This document shows positions 1-12,200 of a stretch of 64,000 nucleotides of DNA, piece after piece. The DNA is from Undaria pinnatifida (lineage: Eukaryota > Sar > Phaeophyceae > Laminariales > Alariaceae). Each line of letters opens with the position of its first letter. Position 1 is the first letter of the stretch. Both the position numbers and the translations under genes were made by a program. The DNA lies in assembly GCA_012845835.1 (NCBI GenBank), contig JABAKD010000030.1, positions 16,453,210 through 16,517,209 on the forward strand. The letters run 5' to 3'. The notes below the pieces were generated by a model. The model did not search any database, was not told where the DNA came from, and saw nothing but the letters and a program-made list of their open reading frames with translations.

Positions 1-75
1 CTCCCGAAAACACTTTTCTGACGCACCCCCCACCCCAGCACAGAGAGCTGCTTCGTGTATCGTCATACCAGTACA

Positions 76-383
76 TGAGCCGGTTGCCGCGCTGGCGTAT
101 CAGGTTATGCTCGAGCCTGGTATAGGTCAGTTGCGTAAGTTCGAGTCCCCCCGAGTGCATACTCGTATAAGTTCGTAGGGACTTTTTCTTGTGCACAAAT
201 TGACTTGCGGAAAGCGCGAGAGCATGAGTTAGCAACCCTCCATGAAGAATCGACGAGCGGTGGGATTGCTGAACCCTATGCGCGATAAAAATCGAAGGCA
301 AGAACCGGAATGGAGAAGGGACGACACCTGTGACCACGGCCTGTCTAGAAGCTGGAAAGTGTTGAGTGTAAAAAAAAAAAAAG
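76..383 (+). repeat. tRNA-derived SINE (family A), near full-length copy
   Basis: A retroposon of about 300 bp that recurs at least six times in the window (near 4.5, 13.3, 28.3, 54.2 and 58.8 kb). The head looks like a tRNA gene: an A-box-like TGGCGTATCAGG near 103 and a B-box-like AGTTCGAGTCC near 138. A unique body follows (GCGGAAAGCGCGAGAGC, then GCGCGATAAAAAT, then GACGACACCTGTGACCACGG), ending in an A-run at about 370-382. Internal Pol III boxes plus an A-rich tail are the hallmark of SINEs. It would be mobilised by a LINE reverse transcriptase that I do not see here. Boundaries are approximate. Confidence 0.75.
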
Positions 384-394
384 TTTCAACATAC

Positions 395-660
395 CAAGGA
401 TTTTCACACGCCGGGCAGATGATGTATTCCCACTTGATCTAGAGCTTTCAGTAATAATCTGTCTGGTCTAGATCATGTTACCGGGTGAGAGCCGTACGAT
501 CTGCACGATCTAGCAATAATCTTCCAGGGTTGGATGCATACTCTCCTTGTATATATCCAGCACAGCATCTCGTAACGACAGAGGCAGAATCTGTGGTAAT
601 GATCTAGATGATCTAGATGATCTAGATGATCTAGATGATCTAGATGATCTAGAGGTACAT
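395..660 (+). repeat. Dispersed repeat R1, copy 1, with GATCTAGAT minisatellite
   Basis: This stretch matches, in the opposite orientation, 8020-8410 in intron 8 of the ATAD3 gene. The best shared block is the ACCGGGTGAGAGCCGTACGA segment near 480-500, followed by GATCTGCACGATCTA. The right part (about 599-652) is a pure 9-bp tandem repeat, ATGATCTAG, of about six units. The second copy has a related 42-bp tandem repeat in the same place, so the minisatellite belongs to the element. No coding capacity is visible. Confidence 0.6.
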
Positions 661-1277
661 TTTTTCCCTCTCATGTTCGAAAGGGGTTGATGTGCGACGA
701 GACGTCAGACTATCGTCCGACCGCGACCCCGGTCGCACCGTCCAGACTCGAGATTTACTTGGGGTGGTCAGACCACCCGGTTGTGAAGCTTTGCAAATCT
801 TGTTGCAGCTCTCGTACTTTAGTGCGTGACACCTGATGAGATGCCGCTTCGAAAGTTCGTTGTAATGTAGTACTGGTGTCTGCGGGCGCTGCCTTACCCT
901 GAGTGCATCTTTTGACGGTGAGGCTAGCAGTGCCGTGTAACCCCCATTACCAACGCTGCTACCAGCAACATCGCCACCGCCACCACCACTGCCGCCGCCG
1001 CCGCCGCCACCACCACCACCACCACCACCACCACCACCACCACCACCACCACCACGACCGCCGCCACCGCCACCACCACCAACACCACCACCACCACCAC
1101 CACCATCACCGTCACCCCCCCTCCTCTCCCTATAGCCTCACACACTACGGCAATGCTTGGCAATAGTTACATCCCCACCCCCACCGCCACCACCATACAT
1201 TTAAAGCACGAGAGCGTGTCAGCTGTTACTAGACGGCAACATAGTTACTCTGTTATACTGGAGTTGTACTCGATACT
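661..1277. other. Upstream region of ATAD3 with CAC/GCC trinucleotide tract
   Basis: No gene is recognised. At about 960-1115 there is a long CAC/CCG trinucleotide run, which would read as poly-His on + and poly-Val/Ala on -. It is low-complexity DNA and not a credible exon. The rest shows no clear motif; promoter and 5' UTR of the downstream ATPase gene probably lie here, but no TATA box or initiator can be assigned. Confidence 0.5.
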
Positions 1278-1400
1278 TTGGCAAACCCGTCCATCCTTCG
1301 CCAACGTCAACCCCGAAAAAGAACTCAAAATCGCGGCTCTTGGAGGTGGAGCCCCGGAACAAGCGGTGGATGGGTTAGGAGCGATGGTAATGTCGGAGAG

Positions 1401-4400
1401 ATGAACCAATGCTTCCATGCGTCGTCCCGCCCCCCCCCTCCTGGTCCTCGTCTGCTAAATCCCTTTGTGCGATCGTCAGCCCCGGCGAGGAAGGACAATG
1501 GGCCGCCGACGGACCCTGGCATCTACGGCAAGGGAGGGGCCGGCTTTGATGCGGAGCCCATGGAAAAGTGAGTCGTGCTGCCCGACGGAGTACGCGTTTG
1601 TCTGCATGCGCGCTTGTAAGGTTTTCTGTCTGTCTGGCGGCTGTAGGCTCTCTTTTGGTTCTGCTGTTGGAGGCGTTTTTGTTGTTGCTGTTGCTGGAGA
1701 TGTTTGTTGGCACCGTTGTCGGTGTTGGGGGTTTTTGAATGCGTTTCATATGATATAATTGTCCTTCTTTGCGTCGCTTCTTGTCGCCAAGAAAACGCCG
1801 TGCATTTTTTTTTGCTTCGTAGGACCGCTGGATGTCTAGATTTTTCTTCTGCTTTTGTTCTTCTCGTAAAATCGCCTTACATCGTGTTGCCCTTGTACCG
1901 TTTCGTATTTATTAGTTATCATTCTGTTCTTGTTCTCATTGACGAAAAAACGCATTCCATCCTTTTCCCCTTGGACCGTTTATGCGTTGTACGTAGTTTG
2001 TTGACGAGAACACGCCTTCCACCATTTCTGACTCGGACCGTTTCATTCGCGTTCTTGTTGCCGTTCTTGTCGTTTTATTCACAAAGAGCGGTACAGGTGG
2101 CCTTCGAGCTCGGCAGGGAGCGCAACCCGTCGGTGATCGCGCACGAGAGACGCTCCAAGCTGTCCAAAACTAGGGTGGATGTGTCAGAGAAGATGGCCGA
2201 GTACAACCACTGGGCCTCGGAGGCCGACAAGCACATCGACCACAAGGCATGTTGTCGTTAAGCTTGTTTCCGCTCATATTGTCTTGTTTTTTCGTGTTTT
2301 GCCACGTACGGAGTATAAAAAAACACATGGCGACGTACGAGTACGTCTACCCCCCCCGACGGGCTGGTTATTCTCCAATGGGCTGGTCATTCTCCAGTGG
2401 GCTGATCATTCTCGGAAAAACAGCCCAACGTTGCTGTTGGCCTGCCTTTTTGTTAGAGATACACCATAGCCACTGAGCTAACAGTCACCGCAGGCTGTCT
2501 GGCTGTACACCAGATAAGTGCCTCTGCAGTTGTCTTGTTCGTCTCCCGTTGTGTGAAACCGCTTTTTTTTGGTGTCGACCGCGCTTGCTTTTTTTTTCTT
2601 TCTTTTTCATCCTCCGGTGGATGGGGAAAAAAAAAGAAGAGCTTAAGCTCACCACACTTCCACGTATTTTCATACGCGTCGTGTGTCGATTTAACTCAGT
2701 TGCTTCCGCAACCCAACGCTAGCTTGCGTATCACGGAAAGCGGCGGAAAATATCGCAGTGGCCAATCGCTTGTTGTCGTTTGGAAACACTTTAGTTGTCA
2801 CCGCTCTTTTTTTTTCGCTTCCATGATTTTACTCTCGCGAAGGTGCGGGAGGAGGGTGCGCGGATGCGAGACCTGAAGGACGAGCACAGCAGGGCCAGAG
2901 AGGAATTCCGGGTGAGAACGATAAAATGGACGTGTTTTCCGCTTGTCCTTATTTCAAGAAATGATGTGGAAAAAATGCATGCCCTTGAACCTAAACTCTA
3001 GCCCTAACCCCGACCCTAATCCCGACCGCCCGGGAAAACTTTCAGTATGAAGCTGTGTAATGCGGCGTTTTTGTGCACTATGGTACCATCCATTTGGTCG
3101 AAGCTGGACCAAAGTCTTGAGCTGTACGGGGTCGGTAGACGCGTCGGTGGGGGGGCAAGCAGAAGTAGAGCTCGCAGTTCGCGATGAGGGAGAGTGGTGG
3201 CAGGGCGTCGATTTCTAAACGAAGAGAGAAGGAGGGGGGGGGTTAAGATGCCATGGGTTGCCTTATGTTGGCGTTGTGTCGCCGTATGATTTTGTCGTTA
3301 TTCTCGTTCCAAGGTACAAGCCACAAGTATAGCCCATCCCACGGTCTGCTGTTTTTTTCGTCTTTTTGTCAGCGAATTAACCCCTTTACAACTGGAAACC
3401 CGTTTTTCGGGGCAAAATTACTTGGATTTAGTATGGGGAGGGGTTCGGGGGCTCTAAAGGGGTCAAGTAGGACTACGGCTATGCGTTGAGATCAGTATGC
3501 CCTCCAAAGGTTCTGGAGGTGGCCACACCTAGTTTTTTTTTTATTCGTTCGAAGCTGCCATCCATGTATGCCAGGAAGTACGCACAAGGTGCGGAAGTAA
3601 CTCCGCCTCACAACTGGTTCGTAGTTGTAGGATGCAGCTCACCCTTGATGCAAGTCGCCGACATGCCTCACGGCGAGTCGCGCCTGGTGCACGCGATGTC
3701 TACCTTGTCGGTGAAAACACGACGTGCTTCGTCCCGGCATTGTAGAGGTGCGAGGGCCTGTGGTCATACGGCTACGGCTATATGAGTACACGACCCCCCC
3801 CCCCCGAATGGTGACCACTTTTTTCCACATATGTTGCTGTCGTAAGTCTATTGTGATTAGCTGTTTCGTTGTGTTTCGCTTTTCCCTTCGCAAGGGGTCG
3901 ATTTCGAGCATCCCCGACTCCTGACCTACAACCGCCTGCCGACGGTGTGGTGCAGGACCGTCTTAAGCGCCAGAGGGCGGTGGACAAGATGCAGCTGGCC
4001 AAGGTGGAACGGGAGAAGCAGCAAGAGATGGAGCAGGTTTGTCTCAATCTTGCAAGGTTGTGGTTTTGTCGCTGTTTCGTGTATGTTGGGGGTGGTGTGT
4101 GTACCTGGCCCGTTTTTGTTTGTTGCGGTTTTAAGCTGGGGATTGTTTAAAAATGTACCTGTTGTATGCTACGTCTTTCTGCGTGTATGCCAGGATTGTG
4201 CTTTGTGTTTCCTCGTTAATTTTATTCTTTTTGCGTCCTCCTTGGATCTTTGCCCACTTGTATTTTTTTCCGCAGGAGCTGGCAGCGAGGCAGGAGCAAA
4301 TCCGACGAGAGACGATCGAGCTCGAAGCACAGCTCCGGCAGAAGACCGAACTAGAGCGCGTGAAGATGGAGACGGAGGGGAGGATCCTGGCGGAACGAAA

Positions 4401-6282
4401 GAACCACGACCTTCGCCTGCAGCAGGTAAGCCGAACCTTATCGCTTTCCCGAACACGCATGACTGAAGTGGACCCGGACTACGGTAAGCAACACTCGATG
4501 AAAAATCGACGAGCTGTGGGATTGCTGAACCCTGTGCGCGATAAAAATTGAAGGCAAGAACCGGGGGGAAGAAGGGACGACACCTGCGACCACGGCTTGT
4601 CCAGAAGCTGGAAAAAAAGTAGAAGTGTGTAAAAAAAAAAGGAGGTTTACTTTCGGATTTTTTTTTTTTGCAGTGGCTAGAACCTCCCGCAAGTGATACC
4701 TCCCCCCGTCGCTTAGCGATCTTGAAAGTTTCAAGCTGTTCAAGTTTTGCGACAAGAATCCGCAACGAACTGGTAAGCTACTGCTGCTCCAAAACCTCGC
4801 CTCAAGTAGTTGTGTCCATGAGGTACAGCGTCACTCTTGCGAGTGGTGAAAAACCGGTAGGTAAAGTTTTGGTACCTCCCTTACCCGTAGCGTTGGTCAG
4901 TGGCGTGCGGAGAGGGTCTATTACGTATGAATCCTTTGGGGTCCCATGTATTGTATTGGTTTTGGACGGGGGCGAAGATGGAGGTAGCAAGGTATACCGC
5001 TTTTTGGCTAATTTTTTTTTCCCCTGAAAGACGAGGCTCCTGACCGTTTTAGCACCGAATTCCCGACATGGGGACGAAACGCGTGGAGGTAGACTCTTAG
5101 TAGCATCATTTTAGAAGTTGGAAATGGGTTAGCTTTTTTTTTTTTTAAACCGTATTAATTTCATCCTCCAGCAGATGAGGAAACTTAAAGCTTAAGCTCG
5201 CCACACTTGCACGTATTTTTCATACATGTCGCGTTTCGATGTACTGTACCTCAATTTTATTCGCAATCCAGCTGGTTTTCTGGCGTCGGTTCCCGTGGTA
5301 GCGACAGCACGAGCTGTCGCTACCGGCGGTCCCCGTTACTACTCTTATCATAGCACAAGCTGCCGCCGTGCAAGCTGCCGTCGTGTACGGATGCGTCGCT
5401 CCTTTGCCCAGAAACCGTCGGAAATGGCGAAAATGGCGGACATTTTTTGCCAAAATCATCGTTTTGTATACCTGGGCCACGGGTTTGTTCATCGGATTTC
5501 ACTTTTCGGTGCGCTGAAAATCGGGTTTTTGGGTTATAACCCCTTTAGAGCCCCGAAACCCCTCCCTACACAAATGCCAAGTAACTTCGTCCGCAAAAAC
5601 GGATTTCCAGTTGTACAGGCGTCAAGAAGGTATGATGCAGAGCTCCCCAAGCAACCACCCTCAAAAGGCAAATGATGATGTCACTTTTTTCTACCCTAGC
5701 ATGTGTTATTAAAAAAATAAGAATGCCTTCCACGCCTCCGCAAACACCACTTTCCTACGTAGAGTTACGTGTGTCTACCCTAGCATTGTGTTACTCAAAA
5801 ACTAAAAAATAAACATGACTTGAGCCCTGTCGCAGGCAAACCTCAAGGTTCCCCAGACTCTCTGTACCTCGTGCGACCCATTTATTGCACCGCCTCGTTG
5901 ACCAATCGCGGTTCTCCTTGTTTTGCACCGCCTTGTTTGACCAATCCCGGTTCTCCTTGTTTTGCACCGCCTTGTTTGACCAATCCCGGTTCTCCTTCTT
6001 TTTAATCTCCTTGTTGACCAATCACGGTTCTCCCTTTTTTTGCACCGCTTCGTTGACCTATCACGGTTCTCCCTTCTTTTTTTTTGGCACCCCCTTTTTT
6101 AATGCTACTACGGCTATGCATGAAGTTCGTGCACCCCCCCCTTGTTCGACCCTGCATGCTGTGACTGGGTTTTGCAGAAGAGGCAGCAGGCGGCGGATAC
6201 TCGGGAAACGGTGCTATCTGGCCTCAGACTCACGGGCGAAACGCTGGGAAACGGAATCGCTGAATTTCTAGGCAACCGTCAG
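1401..6282 (+). CDS. ATAD3: ATAD3 exons 1-6: N-terminal domain and coiled coil
   Basis: Part of the ATAD3 gene. Exon 1 ends in FDAEPMEK and joins in phase 2 to exon 2 ([11 protein letters not shown]...), matching the FDP...ELE start of the family's N-terminal domain. Exons 3 (23 codons), 4 (27), 5 (50) and 6 (35) are all phase 0 and rich in E, K, R and Q: for example [20 protein letters not shown], then [12 protein letters not shown], then [18 protein letters not shown]. This is the long coiled coil that in known ATAD3 proteins lies ahead of the membrane helix and drives oligomerisation. Exon 6 carries [19 protein letters not shown], like the conserved HRQTVLESIRTAGTLFGEG segment of the human protein. 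Confidence 0.88.
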
Positions 6283-9200
6283 GTGAAACGCCTGAACCAC
6301 GTACTGACTGAGCGTGCGTGCGCTTGTTATTTGGGGAGGGGGCTGTTTTCGTTCTTGTCTGTTTTTTCGTTGGACCGTTTCACGTGTTTTGTTTGTTTGA
6401 TTGTTGGTTTGCTGTGCGCCCCTTCGTGGCCTGTCCTACCTTTTGTTGTTGTTATTGCTTTGTGTGTACAGGCTGGTTGAAGTAAATTGACCCAAAGTCT
6501 TCCCCTCGAATGCCGCTCGCAATATCTGGTCAAAAGAGTAAATATTTGGTATTATTCTGACCCCCCGTGACCCGTGGAAGAGGGTGACATGGCCAATTTT
6601 TTATTTAACGGCCTCGGGTTGTCTCTTAGGGGCGAAACTCGCATCGATCACTAATGACAGGCCTTCAATTTTTTAATAATATTAGGGCTTTCTCCAGGCG
6701 GGGGCGAAAAAAAAACGATGCGCCGCGTTTTGCACGATCCGGTTGGATGTACTCCAAGGCACATCTGTAGAGTTTTTCGCGCAAAAAATCGAAGATCTGA
6801 CCTGCCTGTGTTCAACTCAACATTAAGCAGAATCTAGCGAAAAACTGGATGCTCCCTTAAAACCAAGTGATTTGAAGGAAATAACGTATCTTATTCACTT
6901 TAACGCACCTAAGTCCAAATGCGCACGACGTTTTTGAGAGATAGACCTTGAAATTTTGCACACGTGTTTTACATGCGCATCCCGAGGTCTGACCTCGTTT
7001 TTTTTTTCTAATCTTTTTTTTTCGCCGAAAATAATTGGGCTGAGGTGGTCCACTTTTCCCGAAAAATCTTAACTGACGAAAAATCGGACAAAAAAAAACG
7101 TAAACAAAAAGACGGGCGAGGTCTTTGCAAGGGCGCTTGTTAATAGAAGACGTGCAAAATTTCACCGTCTGAATTGAAGAAAACGGCGTGGACATTGGCC
7201 GGGGAATAGAATTGGGGTTTTTAACGCGAACCAGCCTAGTATGTATTGAAAATAAAATGTTTTTTTGCTGGTACTGCTTTTTGTTCTTGTGGTATTATGT
7301 TGTGCAAGTGCTGAAATTGTTTTTGCTCGTTTGCATCGTTGAGTTTTTCTCCGCCCGGACACACGCAGTGACTTGTTTTGTTTTTGTTTTGTTTTGTTTT
7401 TCGTTTTGTGTTTTTTGTTTTTTTTTGCGCGGTTTCGTATTACACTCGCAGGAGATGACGGCGGTTGTTTTGGGGCTGTCGGCCGCCGCTCTGGGCATCT
7501 ACTCCGCCAAGACCGGGACGAGCATCATGGGCCGATACGTCGAGGTGAGGCAATGCCCTTTTATCTGGTTCTTGCTCTTGTCCTCGTCATGGTGGTGGAG
7601 GTGGTGGTGGCAGTGGTGATGGCGGTGAGCCTAGATAGAAGACAGCCAAGCCGCTACCAGGTACTCGATACCCTGGCACCCGTTTAGTAGAGCGCCCCCC
7701 CGCCGTCCCCGTCCCCGTATCCCGTCTTTTCACCATCCGCCTCTATTCTCCTACCCCCCCCCCCCGTTTACCCTCCATTCCCGTCCTTCCCTCTACCTCC
7801 CGACGTTTGCGTTGTTGCCGTGCGACTGATCTGTGGCACGCGTTTTGTTGTGAAGGCAAGGCTTGGGCGTCCGTCGTTGGTCCGAGAAACTTCGCGACGA
7901 TCGTTGCTAGAGACCGTCAGGCATCCTTGGCAGGGGGCACGACGGCTTTTTCGATCTGCTAGGTGAGCGGTTGTTGTTGTTTGCTCATGCTGTCCTTGTT
8001 TGTGCTGTTCACACCTCATACAGCTCATACAGATCATCTAGATAATCTACACCGGACATATCATACAGATCATCTAGGTCATCTACGTCGGACAGATAAT
8101 ACACATCTTCTAGATAATCTACACCGGACAGATCATGCAGATATTCTAGATAATCTACATCGGATAGATATACAGATCATGTATAGTAGATCCTGGGTGT
8201 GCCGTTATGAGATGCTGTGTGGGGTATGTAAATAGAGTACAACTCCAACCCATCACACATCAAACCTGTGTTAGATCGTGCAGATCGTACGGCTCCCACC
8301 CGGTAACATGAGCTAGACCTTACAGATCATACAGATATTCCCTGAAACATCTAGGTCATGAAGATGGGATAGATGATCTGTTCGACGTGTGGAAACATTT
8401 GCGGACTATGCCCTAGAAGGCAAAAGGTGTACTGTTCATAGGGTAGAAGACATGCAGTTGTTGCCATCGAGGACGACGGACGGGAAGGCTAACTTTTGCA
8501 TGGGTGCGCAGAAAGGGCGACAAGAGCATTTCCTCCCCCATATCGTGTGCCTCGAAGGGAAAACTGGTTAATGTCTTGAATTCGTATGAATTAATGAAAA
8601 CATTGGCGTTGCATCGTACGCCCAAGTGGATGTGTGAAACGGGGGCCGGGTGTCGTTTTGGTGTGTTTTGGGTTCGTGATGAGCATGCCGATTCTCGGCT
8701 ATCCTGTGATTTTGAAAGTGTGCTGGTTAAATTCCAGAAGGCAAAGCTGTAGAGTAATATACTTCTTTCCAATGAGGACTACGTATGGCTGTGGAGGCCT
8801 TACGATTCGTTTTGCTGATACTGTAGTAGATCACAAGGCCCGAGCTCGTTTACAGGAGATCCGCGTCTCGATTTTGGTGTGCTGATGTACTCTGTGAAGA
8901 TATTTACATTTTTAGTTTCTGCTGTGCTGTTTAATAAAAAATATTCTGATTGTTTTACGGAAGCCAAATCTTTGGAATGTATAGCAGGGACTCTGTGGAG
9001 GCGTTACGGTTCGTTTTGATTATAATGTAGGAGAGCGCAAGGCCAGAGGAGTTCTACAGCATAGTTGGCGTGTTGTTGTCCTGTGGGTGATACAGCTGTG
9101 CGGCTTTCTGTTGCACTATGATTAGTTGATGAGTAAGTACCTGATGTGCTGATTAAACTCCATAAGGTGAACGCGTGGAAGATATTCCTGGTACTTCTTG

Positions 9201-12200
9201 CCATTGAATAGTGATGTTTTTATAGATGTGCAGGCGTTGCGTTTCAGGTTGCCCGTATTGTAGGAGAACACAAGTCGTTTGTAACGGAGTTGCGCATCAT
9301 TTTTGGCTTGTTGGTCTAGGTGCTGCACTGCTTTCTGTTGTCCTGTGATTATAGAGTATGCTGATTAAATCCCCGAAGGTAAACCTGTGGAATAATGTAC
9401 TTCTTTCTAATGAGGACTACTGTTGGTATTGATGCGCAGGCGGTTCGTTTTGCTTATAGGAGAGCGTAAAGGCTCAGGACGTCTGCAGAGGAGTTCCGAA
9501 GGTTGTTTGGCGTGTTGGTATAGGTGAAACTGTTGTACGCTTTCTGTTTTTTTCTGTTGTCCCATGATTAAACGGTATGCTGATAAAATTCCAGAAGGTA
9601 AACCTGTGGAATAATATACTTCTTTCCAATGAGGACTACGGCTAGGGAAGCGTCACGTCACGATTCATTTTGTTGTTTGCATTGTTGAGCACGAGGCCAG
9701 AGGTAACTTGTGTAGTAGTTCCGTAGCAAGTCTGGCGTGTTTTTATACGTGATACTGCTACTGTTCTGCCGTCCTGTGATTAAAAAGTATGCTGATTAAA
9801 TTCCAGAAGGTAAACCTGTGGAATAATATACTTCTTTCCAATGAGGACCACGGCTGGGGAGGCGTTACGATTCTTGTGGCTTGCGTTGTTAGAAAGCACG
9901 AGGACATAAATATCTTGTGTAGGAGTTCCATAGCAATTACTGCGTGTTTTTGTACGTGATTCTGCAGCAAACATGTCGGTTTTATGTTGTCCTGTGATTA
10001 GAAAGTATGCTGATAAATCCCAGAAAGTAAACCTGTGGAATATTATACTTGTTTTCTTGTTGCTTGATTTGTTGGATTTGTTGGAAATCACGAGGCCACG
10101 AATACGTCTTGTGGGAATTCCGAAGCTTGTTCGGCGTGTTTTTGTACGTGATATTACTGCAGTGGTTTGTTGTGATTGAAAAGTATGCTGATTATTATCC
10201 CAGAAGTTACACCTGTGGAATAGTGTTCTTATTTCCAATAAGGACTACGACTCGCACGGCTGGTCAGGCATTGCGATTCGTGTTGCTTATGTTGCTAGAG
10301 AACATGAGGCCAGAAGTACCTTGTGTAGGAGTTCCGTAGCTATTATGGCGTATTTTTGTGCGTGATTTTGCTGCAGACATGTCGGTTTTATGTTGTCCTG
10401 TGATTAAAAAGTATGCTGATTATTTTCCAGAAGGTAAACCTGTGGAATAATATACTTCTTTCCAATGAGGACTACGGCTGGGGAGGCGTTACGATTCTTG
10501 TGGCTTGCGTTGTTGGCAGGGACGAGGCCAGAAACACGTTGTGTAGGAGTTCCATAGCAATTACGGCGTGTTTTTGTACGTGATTCTGCAGCATGTCGGT
10601 TTTATGTTGTCCTGTGATTAGAAAGTATGCTGATTAAATCCCAGAAAGTAAACCTGTGGAATATTACACTTCTTTCCAATGAGGACTAGGACTGGGGAGG
10701 CATTACGATTCTTGTTGCTTGATTTGTTGGATTTGTTGGAAATCACGAGGCCACAAATACGTCCTGTGGGAATTCCGAAGCTTGTTTGGCGTGTTTTTGT
10801 ACGTGATATTACTGCAGTGGTTTGTTGTGTTGGACTAAAAATTATGCTGATTATTATCCCACAAGTTACACATGTGGAATAGTATACTTCTTTCCAATAA
10901 GGACTACGGCTGGGGAGGCATTGCGATTCGTGTTGCTCATGTTGCTAGAGAACACGAGGCCAGAAGTACCTTGTGTAGGAGTTCCGTAGCTATTATGGCG
11001 TGTTTTTGAACGTGATTTTGCTGCAGACATGTCGGTTTTATGTTGTCCTGTGATTAAAAAGTATGCTGATTATTTTCCAGAAGGTAAACCTGTGGAATAA
11101 TATACTTCTTTCCAATGAGGACTACGGCTGGGGAGGCGTTACGGTTCTTGTGGCTTGCGTTGTTGGCAAGCACGAGGATGTAAATACCTTGTGCAGGAGT
11201 TCCATAGCAATTACTGCGTGTTTTTGTACGTGATTTTGCTGCAAGCATGTCGGTTTTATGTTGTCCTGTGATTGAAAAGTATGCTGATTAATTTCCAGAA
11301 AGTAAACCTGTGGAATATTACACTTCTTTCCAATGAGGACTACGGCTGGAAAGAGGCATGACAATTCTTGTTGCTTGATTTGTTGGATTTGTTGGAGAGC
11401 ACGAGGCCACAAGTACCTCTTTTGGCAATTCCGAAGCTTGTTTGGCGTGTTTTTGTACGTGACATTGACTCAGTGGTTTGTTGACTTGTGATTGAAAAGT
11501 ATGCTGATTATACTCCTGGAAGGTAGACCTGTGGAATAATATACTTCTTTCCAATAAGGACTACGGCTCGGGAGGCATTACGGTTCGTGTTGCTTGTAGT
11601 GCTGGAGAATACGAGGCCAGAAGTACCTTGTCTAGGAGTTCCGTAGCTATTATGGCGTGTTTTTGTGCGTGATTTTGCTGCAGACCTGTCGGTTTTACGT
11701 TGTCCTGTGATTAAAAGGTATGCTGATTATATTCCAGAAGGTACATGTGTGGAATAACATATACTTCTTTCCAATGAGGACTACGGCTGGGGAGGCGTTA
11801 CGGTTCTTGTTCCTTGTACCGTTGGAGATCACGAGGCCACACGTACCTTGTGTGGGAGCAATTTTGGCGTGTTTTTGGACGTGGTATATACTGCTGTAGC
11901 AGTGTTCTGTTTTCCTGTGATTAAAAAGTATGCTGATTAATTTTCAGAAGGTACACCTGTGGAATATTATACTTATTTCCAATGAGGACTGCGTATGGCG
12001 GACTGCGTTTAGGGTTGTGGAAGCAGTACGATTCGTTTTGCTATGCAGAACTTCTGTACTATGTTTGCCCTTAACCGGTCGTCGGCCACCGCGTAGCTCT
12101 TGGCAACGTTGGCCCGCACTGAATTGTGTGCCTACAGTTCTTGCGGACCAAATGCTTTGATCTGCCCCAAGCAAGCTCTATAGGATGAATCTCACAGTGG

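Noticed and set aside
903..1166. Poly-His frame on + and poly-Val/Ala frame on -
   Set aside because: Pure trinucleotide repeat (CAC/GCC) without any flanking conserved sequence; low-complexity DNA, not a gene.
1498..1570. Alternative ATAD3 start at ATG 1498
   Set aside because: It lies in a different frame from FDAEPMEK, which matches the family; using it would break the join to exon 2.
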